From assembly GCA_004297725.1 (NCBI GenBank), contig SCUS01000081.1:166961-230960 (forward strand): 64,000 nucleotides of DNA. Direction: 5' to 3'. Under the pieces are notes generated by a model that searched no databases, was not told where the DNA came from, and saw only the letters and a program-made list of their open reading frames with translations. This document shows, in pieces, positions 57,715 through 64,000 of this stretch. Made by a program: the position numbers and the translations under genes. The stretch's first letter is position 1, and each line of letters begins with the position of its first letter. Origin of the DNA: Myxococcaceae bacterium. Its GTDB lineage: Bacteria; Myxococcota_A; Polyangia; Polyangiales; Ga0077539.

Positions 57715-58260
57715 TCACTCCGAGCGACTCTTCACCCCCTCCTTCACCCCCTTCGGTGCGCTGTCGAGCGCCTGCCGGAACCGGGCGAGGGAGACGACCC
57801 TGGCCAGCGCCCCGCGCTGCTCCTCCCCCTCCACCGTGGAGCAGTGCTCCTGCATCTCCCTCGTGGCGTGCCCCGAGATGGAGCGGGTCACGAGGTCGGC
57901 CACCTGGGCCATGCGGGCCATGGTCCTGGAAGGTCCGGCGCATTCCCCGCGGGGTGAGGTGCTTGGTCAGGGCGATCTCCTTCGCCACGCCCTTGAACGG
58001 CTTGTCGAGCACCGACCGCGCGCGGAAGCCGCCCTTCTCGTTGGGGAAGAGCAGGTCCGACTCGGTCATCTTCCCGATGGGGAGCCGGTCGACGTGCCAG
58101 CGCAGCACTTCGACGAGCTCGGGCGGGAGTGCGATGCGCTGCCGCTTGCCGGTCTTGGGCTTGTTCATCACCTCGTCGCCCACGGTCTGCGATCGGCGGA
58201 CGAGGAGCACGCCCGCCCCGACGGCCCTGCGCCCGCAGGCGCTGCTCCATCACCGCCTTG
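57715..58260 (-). pseudogene. Tyrosine recombinase (integrase) relic
   Basis: The C-terminal catalytic part of a phage/ICE-type tyrosine integrase in two frames. Frame one (about 58260-57922) has AGVLLVRRSQTVGDEV, KTGKRQRIALPPEL, LLFPNEKGG and KHLTPRGMRRTFQD (HxxR region). A frameshift near 57922 moves the rest to frame two, MARMAQVADLVTRSISGH then ATREMQEHCSTV, ending at 57715. The nucleophile Tyr expected in EHYSTV is Cys (TGC for TAC). The N-terminal half is missing. With both a frameshift and a lost nucleophile it cannot be active. Its position 12 bases from tRNA-Val marks an old integration event. Confidence 0.8.
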
Positions 58261-58788
58261 CGGATCGCGCCGGTCGTCTTGAAGCGGCAGTGGACCGCCG
58301 CCTCGGCGGTGGCGAAGCACTCGTGGGGCGGGGCGAGGGGAGCGGCGTCAGCCACGGGTGATCACCATGGCCCTGAGTTTCCACGGCCTATCTCGGGCGC
58401 ACGGGAGTTCCGCTTCTGGCGGAGAGGCGGACCCGCTCGAACCCGGCACCGGCAAAGCTGCCCGCTCCCAGTGCTCGGAGCGCGACCTCGGTGCGTGCCG
58501 GGGCCCATGTCTCTCGAAGGTGCGCGCGCCGCGGCAGGTGTCGGCCCAAGGGGCAGCCCGCACGCATCGCGGGGTGCGGGGGCCGCAGCGGCGGCCCTAC
58601 CGGGCGGCCCAGCGCCCGATCGGGCATGGGAAGATTCGAGCGACGGTCCAGGCGTCGTCGAGGCCATTGGTGGTGCGTGCCGACGAGGGGGAGCCCGGGC
58701 CGCGGAGGGGCGCCGGCCACGCTTTAGGACTTCGACTCGCCGAGCGCTTCGGACTCCCGCGCGATCGAGAGGCGAGCTCGGCTCGCGC
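58261..58788. other. Apparently non-coding decayed DNA
   Basis: About 530 bases without a convincing gene. The open frames on both strands are Arg/Gly/Pro-rich and lack recognisable domains or ribosome binding sites. Base composition is less regular than in neighbouring genes. It is probably a scar of island decay between the integrase relic and the hydrolase relic. No direct copy of the tRNA-Val 3' end was found by eye. Confidence 0.5.
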
Positions 58789-59256
58789 TCAAGGGCGGAG
58801 GTGATTCTTCAGGAACGCGATCGTCGCGTCCCATGCGACCTCGCTGGCCTGCGCATCGTGGTAGCGGCGCAGGCGAAGGTCGAAGTAGCCGGAGTCCTCG
58901 GACGAGGGTGCGGCCGGCGGCGTCCTGGGAGTCCGACTGCGGCGGCCGGGGTCGAAGAACCCGCGCCCGGCGCCTCGCAGCATCTCGACCCTCGAGCCGT
59001 CACCCCGCGCCGTCAGGGCGGCGCTCAACACCTGCACCTGTGGATCGGAGCAGAGCGGATCCAGGTCGCCGATCAGGCTGAGGAGCGGGGCGTGCTGGAC
59101 GCCGCCTGAGGCCGGGGACACGCCGTAGAACGCGACCGCGGCGTCGATGCGCGGCGCGCCGCAGGCCGCCACCTCATGAGCCAGCACCGCGCTGGCCTCG
59201 AATCCGAGCAGCCCGACCCGGGAGACGGACGGCGCCGGTACCCTCGCAGCGTCCAA
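58789..59256 (-). pseudogene. Dienelactone hydrolase-family relic
   Basis: The 155 residues match the C-terminal two-thirds of a dienelactone hydrolase. VGLLGFEASAVLAHEVAA is where GxCxGG is expected, followed by DAAVAFYGVSP, a late LLSLIGDLDPLC and GRGFFDPGRRSRTP. The nucleophile Cys is replaced (GFEAS for GYCxG) and the terminal His of the HGF motif is missing (RGF). The N-terminal third of the domain is absent in this frame. It is read as an inactivated remnant. An active divergent hydrolase is unlikely. The flank 59257-59523 shows no other gene. Confidence 0.6.
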
Positions 59257-59523
59257 TCCTCGGTGCTCGGAAACCTGCCGACGACCCGGATCCTCCGGCC
59301 GGCTCCGATGGGAATCCGAGCGAGCGTGCGTCGCGGCCGGTCGCGGGTACCGGTGTCGATTGTGGTCTGCCCGACGAGGTGTTCGGGTCGAGGTCCGAGC
59401 GTGGCCGGCACACCCGCGGCTTTCTTCGTTCGTCTGGCGCTGATCGCGCGGGCAGCGTAGCTGATGGGCGGGCGCGGGCCGCCCCGGGGGAGGACGGCTG
59501 AGCCCGCTGAAGATACCCGCCTC

Positions 59524-60888
59524 CTACGCCCCAGCGCCCGCCACGCCGAGGAGCGTTCGGGTCATGCTCCCGCCGTCCACCAGCATCTCCTGCATCGCGT
59601 CCCTCACATGGCCGTCGTTCACCTCGGGTGAGGCCGCGCCCGGTGAGGCGTCCGCGGCGATGAGCGCCGCGCGACGAAGCAGCTCCTTGATGAAGGCCGC
59701 GCTGGTGCCCGCGGTGCGCGCGATGACCGCAGCGTGATCGGTGAGCGCGAGGCGCATGCCCTCCCCGTAGCGGGCGATGAGTCGGTCGCGGCAGGCCTCG
59801 TCGGGCAGCGGGATCTCGATCGCCTGGTCGACGCGCCCGGGCCTCGCGGCCAGCACGGGCTCCAGCACCTCCGGGCGGTTGGTGGTGAGGACGAAGAGCA
59901 CGTCGGCGTCCTCGGCGAGGCCGTCCATCGCGTTGAGCAGCTCGAACATCACCGGCGTGGCGCACGCGTTCTGCGTGGTGCGGCGGTCCTCGGCGATGAG
60001 GTCGACGTCCTCGAAGACCACCGTCGCTGGCGCAAGCTGGCGGGCCATCACGGCGACCTGCTCGATGAGGCCGACGGCTCGCCCGGTCACCATCAGCACG
60101 GTGCGGTCGGGCATCTGGCTCGCCAGGAACATCGCGCTGAAGGTCTTCCCCGTTCCGGGTGGCCCGTAGAGGAGCAGGCCCCGCTTGAGGTGACGACCCA
60201 TGGCGTGGAGGGCCTCCGCGTGATGCGTGAAGCGCACCGTGTTGCGCTCGATGCGCTCCAACACGCCGGGCGGCAGGATGACGTCCTCGCGGGCGACCTT
60301 CGGCAGCGCCTGGAATCGCACTTCCATCTCGCCCTGTCGGTCGGCGCCGATGCTGAGGGAGCGGCCTCGGAAGATGCTCCGGCGGCGCATCCCATCGCGG
60401 AGCTGTTGGAGGAAGCGCTCGGACTCCGGCTGGGTCGCCGCGCCGACCTCGACGCGAACCTGGCGGATGTAGGGCTCTCCGCAGGGGCCCGCGACCAGGA
60501 TCGCAAGCCGCGCGTCGCCGTCCGAGAGGAGGAGGAGCCCGCGCTCGACGCTCGCGAGCGAGCCGCCGTCGGCGAGAGGAACGGCGCTGTACTCCACCGG
60601 TCCGACGTCGGCGGCCCAGCCGTGCTTGCGCTCCGAGGGGGGAGGGGACGCGAGCGCGCCGAGACGCACCACGTGTCGGTCGGTCACCACGCCGACCATC
60701 TCGCGGCGTCTACCGGGGACGCGCAGCCAATCGTCGACCGCGAGCTGGAGGTCACCGATCGCGCGCAGTGGAAAGCTGTCGCCGACGATGGCGATCGACG
60801 CGGGATCGCACCCGAGGTGACGCCGCAGGATCTTCGCGAAGGGCGGGACGCTGGCGGCCCTGGTGCGCTTGCGCGGTGCCGTGCTCAT
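59524..60888 (-). CDS. BCS1-like AAA+ ATPase, stand-alone
   Basis: A 454-residue protein. An N-terminal domain of about 210 residues has no recognised family (RREMVGVVTDRHVVRLG, YIRQVRVEVG). The C-terminal AAA+ module has Walker A GLLLYGPPGTGKTF and Walker B ATVVFEDVDLIAED. It also has sensor 1 VLTTNRPEVLEPVLAARPGR, including the arginine finger region. The EDVD form of Walker B resembles the BCS1/CDC48 clade. There is no protease domain or membrane segment. It lies intact within otherwise decayed DNA. The ATG at 60888 is preferred over a TTG at 60924. Possible roles include protein remodelling or a defence effector; neither is shown. Confidence 0.8.
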   Translation of the reverse strand: MSTAPRKRTRAASVPPFAKILRRHLGCDPASIAIVGDSFPLRAIGDLQLAVDDWLRVPGRRREMVGVVTDRHVVRLGALASPPPSERKHGWAADVGPVEYSAVPLADGGSLASVERGLLLLSDGDARLAILVAGPCGEPYIRQVRVEVGAATQPESERFLQQLRDGMRRRSIFRGRSLSIGADRQGEMEVRFQALPKVAREDVILPPGVLERIERNTVRFTHHAEALHAMGRHLKRGLLLYGPPGTGKTFSAMFLASQMPDRTVLMVTGRAVGLIEQVAVMARQLAPATVVFEDVDLIAEDRRTTQNACATPVMFELLNAMDGLAEDADVLFVLTTNRPEVLEPVLAARPGRVDQAIEIPLPDEACRDRLIARYGEGMRLALTDHAAVIARTAGTSAAFIKELLRRAALIAADASPGAASPEVNDGHVRDAMQEMLVDGGSMTRTLLGVAGAGA

Positions 60889-61458
60889 CGTCGGAGTATC
60901 GGCCTCCGTCAGCGAGCGCGGCAACGCGCGAGGAGTACGAGCCGATGCGTCCGTGGTGCCAGTCGTCGAGCGCTGTCAGCTCGTTGACATCCCCGCTGCG
61001 CACTTCCGTCGCGCTCGCCCTCTCGCTTTGAGTGCGCGCGTTGGGCACTGTCGTCGTCGATCCTCCGTCTCCGCGCACGGTGCTCTCGGCCCTCCCGAAG
61101 CTCCGCCTGGCCGACCTCGGCCGCGAGCCCGGCGTCCTCGCCCCCGACTCGCTCACCAGGGACGCCCAGCTCGACGCGCTCCTCCCTGCGCTCCCTCCGC
61201 TGCCCGAGCTCGTCGCCCGCCTGGGTCGTGACGAGCTCCGCGCCGTCTGCCGCGCCCTCTCCCTCGACGACCGCGCTCGCGCCCGCGCCGTGGGCGGTGT
61301 GAGCGGCAGTGCGCTCGCTGCGGGGTGAGCTCCCTCGACGCCAGCTCTTCGTCGCCGCGTGCGCGTGGATGTTCTCCGCGAGCTGGTCCTACGACGCCTA
61401 CAACTTCGCGCAGAGCGGCGTGTACCCGCCGTCGTGGGCCGCCAACATCGTCGGCCTT
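60889..61458. other. Decayed interval with small open frames
   Basis: The longest plausible frame, 61032-61328 (plus, GTG start, 98 codons), encodes an Arg/Leu/Ala helix-rich peptide containing LVARLGRDELRAVCRALSLD. This looks like a fragment of a larger helical protein. It has no strong ribosome binding site. A further fragment reads WSYDAYNFAQSGVYPPSWAA at about 61385-61445. I treat the whole interval as gene remnants. Confidence 0.4.
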
Positions 61459-61620
61459 CCCCATCCCCGACCAGCCGATGATCGCCGCGTGGTGGGCCGA
61501 CGTGGACACCCGCGGAGGCGGCTCGGTCTGCTTCCACGTCGAGCCCGGCCTCGTCGTGGCCAACGCGCTGCGCCTGCTCCCCTACCGAGAGCCCCGCCAC
61601 GCCGACCCCGCTCCCACCGT
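61459..61620 (+). pseudogene. NIDO-domain (nidogen-like) protein relic
   Basis: In one frame the DNA encodes PIPDQPMIAAWWADVDTRG and then GGSVCFHVEPGLVV. This strongly resembles the NIDO extracellular domain core (PMIAPFWADVDTR followed by a beta strand pair). There is no start codon, signal peptide or downstream domain in frame. It is a short fragment of a secreted adhesive-type protein common in myxobacteria. Confidence 0.5.
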
Positions 61621-61762
61621 AGGCAGAGGCACCGCTCGTCGATCCACTGGTCCGCACGACGGGCGGACACTTCGGTGGCAGCGAGGGCGTCGACCGAGGG
61701 CGTGGGCCGGCCCGGCTTCGCCTCTGCGCGCTTGCGCGACCCGGAGATCTCGGTAGCCTCCC

Positions 61763-61787
61763 AACACATGAACAGCTCTTCATATCT
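61763..61787. promoter_or_regulatory. SmtB/ArsR-type operator over the arsR start codon
   Basis: ATGAA (61768-61772), six bases, TTCAT (61779-61783), inside the longer imperfect palindrome CACATGAACAG/CTCTTCATATC. This fits the TGAA-N6-TTCA half of the 12-2-12 operators of SmtB/ZiaR/CadC-type metal sensors. It overlaps the ATG of the repressor gene, which suggests autorepression of the efflux operon. Confidence 0.65.
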
Positions 61788-62214
61788 TGTCACTGCGAAG
61801 CCGATCGCAGAGGTCGCCCCCGCCGCGTGCGGCGACGCCTGCGGCCAGGTGTGCGACGTCGAGGTCATCCACGCCGAGACGGTGCGCGCGGCGCGGGCTG
61901 CGCTGCCCTCCCTCCACGAGCAGGCCGCGCTCTCGCGGCTCTTCGCGCTCTTCTCCAACCCCACGCGATTGAACCTCCTCCTCGCCCTGCGCTCCGCGTT
62001 CGGGGCCGAGGCCCGCGAGCTCTGCGTGTGTGACCTGGAGGCGATCACGGGCGCCTCGCAGTCCCTCGTCAGCCACCACCTGGGCACCCTGCGCGAGGCG
62101 AAGCTCGTCACGAGCCGCCGGGTCGGGCGGCTGGTGTACTACCGCCTCTCCGCAGGGCCCCTCGCGGCCCTGCTCGATGACGCCCTTCGCGCGGTCCGCA
62201 AGGGTGCCGCGTGA
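61768..62214 (+). CDS. ArsR/SmtB-family metal-sensing repressor (CadC/ZiaR-like)
   Basis: A 148-residue winged-helix repressor. The N-terminal extension carries cysteines in ACGDACGQVCDVEVIH. LFSNPTRLNLLLAL leads to ELCVCDLEAITGASQSLVSHHL, where ELCVCDL is the alpha-3 metal-binding motif of CadC/ZiaR/ArsR sensors. Metal binding by the N-terminal and alpha-3 cysteines would release DNA and derepress the downstream adaptor and pump genes. A candidate operator overlaps the start codon. The stop overlaps the adaptor's GTG by 4 bases. Cd, Pb or Zn are the likely inducers by family. An upstream in-frame extension runs through relic DNA and is rejected. Confidence 0.9.
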   Translation: MNSSSYLVTAKPIAEVAPAACGDACGQVCDVEVIHAETVRAARAALPSLHEQAALSRLFALFSNPTRLNLLLALRSAFGAEARELCVCDLEAITGASQSLVSHHLGTLREAKLVTSRRVGRLVYYRLSAGPLAALLDDALRAVRKGAA

Positions 62215-63668
62215 GCCGCTCGACGCCCGTCCGCCGCGGCGTGTCCATCCTGGCGGCGCTGCTCGCGCTCGCCGCCCTCGTCGGGGCGTGCTCCCGGCGC
62301 GAGGCCCCCGCGCCCGCGGCTCGCCCCGCCACCCCATCGGCGCCCGCCGCGAGCTTTCACGGCGGCCCGGCGGCGCACCCCAACGACTGGTGCGGGAGCC
62401 ACGGCGTGCCGGAGTCCGAGTGCACGCGCTGCAACCCCGAGCTCATCGCGCAGTTCCAGGCGCGCCACGACTGGTGCGGCGAACACAGCGTCCCGGAGTC
62501 GCAGTGCGCGGCCTGCCACCCCGAGCTCCTCCGTCAGGGCGTCGCGCCTCCGAGGCCCCGCAGCGCGCCGCTCGAGCCGGGCGAGCACGGCGACCGCACC
62601 CCGCGCAGCGACGCCAGCGCGGGCCTCGCCCCCGGGACGACCGTGCGCCTCGCGTCCCCGGCCGTCGCCGCGCAGGTCGGGGTCGAGACGGTGACCGCGA
62701 CGACGCGCCCGCTCGTCGACGAGGTCGCGGTGCCCGCGCGCCTCGCCTTTGATCCGACGCGCCTCGCGCGGGTCTCCGCGCGGGTGCCCGGCGTCGTGCG
62801 CGCGATGGCGGTGGGCGTCGGCGCGGTGGTGCGGCCGGGCGATCTCCTCCTCACCCTCGACAGCGCCGCGGCGGCGGCCACCCGCGCGGACCTCGACGCC
62901 GCGCGAACCCGCACACGCCTCACCGAGACCGCCCTCCAGCGCTCGCGCACGCTCCAGGCGGAAGGGATCGACAGCCGCGCCAGCGTGGAGCACGCGGAGG
63001 CCGAACACGCCGCCGCGCGGGCCTCGCTCGCGGGCTACGTCGCCGCCGGGACGGCCCTGAGCGGGAGCGGTCGGACCGTGCGGGTGCTCTCCCCGCGGGC
63101 CGGGGTCGTCGTCGCGCGCGCCGCGGCCGTGGGCCAGCAGGTGACCGCCGAGGAGGTGCTGGTCGAGGTGGCCGACCTCTCGCGGATGTGGGCGATCCTG
63201 GATGTCCCCGACGCCCAGGCGCCGCGGCTCAGCGTCGGCCAGTCCGTCGCGATCGAGCTCGACGGCTTCGCCGCGCCGCTGGTGGGGACGATCGCGTTCC
63301 TGGCGCCCATGGTCGACCCGCACACGCGCACGGTCGAGGCGCGGGTCGAGCTCGCCAACCCCGACGGCCGGCTGCGGGCCAACACCTTCGGCCGCGCTCG
63401 GGTCACGGTCGCGGCCGCCTCCGAGGGCGTGGTGCTGCCGCGCGACGCGCTCCAGCGGGTCGAGGCCCAGGACGTCGTCTTCGTCGAGCGCTCGCCCGCC
63501 GTCTACGAGGCCCGCGTGGTGACGATCGCCCGTCGCACGACCGACGACGTCCTGCTGCGGGAGGGCGTCGTCCCCGGCGATCGCGTGGTCACCACCGGGG
63601 GCTTCCAGCTGAAGACGGAGATCCTGCGCGACAGCATCGGCGCGGGCTGCTGCCCCGACGAGGGCTGA
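62211..63668 (+). CDS. RND efflux periplasmic adaptor with duplicated Cys/His modules
   Basis: A 485-residue membrane-fusion protein of the CzcB/CusB type with a signal sequence and lipobox LVGAC (Cys about 27). Before the adaptor core it carries two copies of a short module: NDWCGSHGVPESECTRCNPEL (split after VPESE) and DWCGEHSVPESQCAAC. These are likely metal-binding, with spacing WCxxHxVPESxCxxC. The core has the barrel-sandwich/lipoyl halves around a helical hairpin (about 165-300, VRAMAVGVGAVVRPGDLLL) and a beta-barrel domain. The end GAGCCPDEG adds two more cysteines. GTG start, overlapping arsR by 4 bases. The pump gene follows after 6 bases. Confidence 0.9.
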   Translation: MSRSTPVRRGVSILAALLALAALVGACSRREAPAPAARPATPSAPAASFHGGPAAHPNDWCGSHGVPESECTRCNPELIAQFQARHDWCGEHSVPESQCAACHPELLRQGVAPPRPRSAPLEPGEHGDRTPRSDASAGLAPGTTVRLASPAVAAQVGVETVTATTRPLVDEVAVPARLAFDPTRLARVSARVPGVVRAMAVGVGAVVRPGDLLLTLDSAAAAATRADLDAARTRTRLTETALQRSRTLQAEGIDSRASVEHAEAEHAAARASLAGYVAAGTALSGSGRTVRVLSPRAGVVVARAAAVGQQVTAEEVLVEVADLSRMWAILDVPDAQAPRLSVGQSVAIELDGFAAPLVGTIAFLAPMVDPHTRTVEARVELANPDGRLRANTFGRARVTVAAASEGVVLPRDALQRVEAQDVVFVERSPAVYEARVVTIARRTTDDVLLREGVVPGDRVVTTGGFQLKTEILRDSIGAGCCPDEG

Positions 63669-63674
63669 CGGCGC

Positions 63675-64000
63675 GTGCTCAGCCAGCTGATCGCGCTCTC
63701 GCTGCGGCACCGCTTCGCCGTGCTCGCCCTCACGGCGGCCATGGCGGCGCTCGGCGGCTGGTCGTTGCGTGAGCTGCCCATCGACGCCTTCCCCGACACG
63801 ACGCCGGTGCAGGTGCAGATCAACACGGTGGCGCCGGCCCTCGGTCCCGAGGAGATCGAGCGCCTGGTGACCTTCCCCGTCGAGCAGTCGCTCTCGGGGC
63901 TGCCTGGACTCGTCGAGGTGCGCTCGCTCTCGCGCTTCGGACTCTCGCAGGTGACGGCCCTCTTCGAGGACGGCACCGACCTCTACCGGGCGCGTCAGGT
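63675..64000 (+). CDS. RND heavy-metal efflux pump (CusA/CzcA family), truncated by window edge
   Basis: The first 108 codons of an inner-membrane RND transporter, open to the end of the window. The N-terminal transmembrane helix (about 12-30, RFAVLALTAAMAALGGWSL) is followed by LPIDAFPDTTPVQVQINT and EEIERLVTFPVEQSLSGLPG. RSLSRFGLSQVTALFEDGTD comes next, all diagnostic of the CusA/CzcA metal pumps. The GTG start lies 6 bases after the adaptor stop. With the adaptor and an outer-membrane channel (expected downstream) it would export divalent or monovalent metals from the periplasm or cytoplasm. Metal specificity needs the missing transmembrane helix 4 region. Confidence 0.93.
   Translation, partial: MLSQLIALSLRHRFAVLALTAAMAALGGWSLRELPIDAFPDTTPVQVQINTVAPALGPEEIERLVTFPVEQSLSGLPGLVEVRSLSRFGLSQVTALFEDGTDLYRARQ

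Noticed and set aside
58358..58804. A plus-strand open frame of 148 codons in the island.
   Set aside because: Low-complexity Arg/Gly/Ala composition, no domain, no ribosome binding site, and it lies within decayed DNA.
57680..64000. A second copy of the tRNA-Val 3' end marking the far island boundary.
   Set aside because: I found no copy of the GGTTCAAGTCCTACTGCCCGC segment by eye in the remaining window; the boundary may be lost or lie further right.

Overview
The window is high-GC bacterial DNA, with dense genes, many GTG starts and short or overlapping gene junctions. It fits a myxobacterium-like organism (Myxococcota, possibly Polyangia/Sandaracinaceae). The grounds are lipoproteins with Asp/Val/Pro/Ala-rich repeat linkers, a Ser/Thr kinase beside TPR-PEGA and lipoprotein genes, FHA and NIDO-type domains, many lipoboxes, and a bacterial DNA topoisomerase VI pair. 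This placement is inference from gene content; no rRNA is present.

Layout. (1) 254-6774, minus strand: a four-gene operon encoding a WGR-PARP poly(ADP-ribose) polymerase-like enzyme with an intact H-Y-E triad, a macrodomain protein, a WGR-like/HEAT-repeat protein and a SWIM zinc-finger protein. It looks like a self-contained bacterial ADP-ribosylation module and is the best candidate here for an undescribed system. A large hairpin follows it at 46-123. (2) 6979-8966, plus: a deoxyhypusine-synthase-like enzyme coupled to an MBL/DUF4336-like protein. (3) 8948-10370: two unknown genes. (4) 10441-11797: a 21-bp tandem repeat followed by a double-domain dCTP deaminase. (5) 12002-15255: topoisomerase VI subunits B and A. 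(6) 15285-23936: enoyl-CoA hydratase, a degenerate 5'-nucleotidase/beta-barrel fusion, an acyl-CoA carboxylase carboxyltransferase, a gamma-synthase-type PLP enzyme and lipoproteins. (7) 23976-33867: acyltransferase, esterase, aspartokinase/homoserine dehydrogenase, an ABC-F ATPase, and a thiol-redox group (glutaredoxin-like lipoprotein and a DsbD-like protein). (8) 33889-45860: NifU-like, FHA, TrpD-like, lipase-like, AsnRS, fatty acyl-AMP ligase, a kinase/lipoprotein/TPR-PEGA run and a Nudix protein. (9) 45874-50670: MetH preceded by an ArsR-methyltransferase fusion regulator. (10) 50804-57578: a membrane protein, an orphan DNA methyltransferase, tRNA-Glu, a secreted NucA-type nuclease coupled to MazG, a zinc-ribbon protein, and the rubrerythrin / Fe-S oxidoreductase / DUF3501 trio. 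(11) 57631-61767: tRNA-Val(CAC) followed by a decayed island with a broken tyrosine recombinase, hydrolase and NIDO relics, and one intact BCS1-like AAA ATPase. (12) 61768 to the right edge: a CadC/SmtB-type ArsR repressor with a plausible TGAA-N6-TTCA operator over its start codon, then the adaptor and the truncated RND pump of a heavy-metal efflux system.

Most of the window is housekeeping metabolism and envelope functions. Accessory content is concentrated at the PARP operon, the repeat/topoisomerase VI region and the tRNA-Val island. Assignments come from reading motifs by eye; no database search was run.
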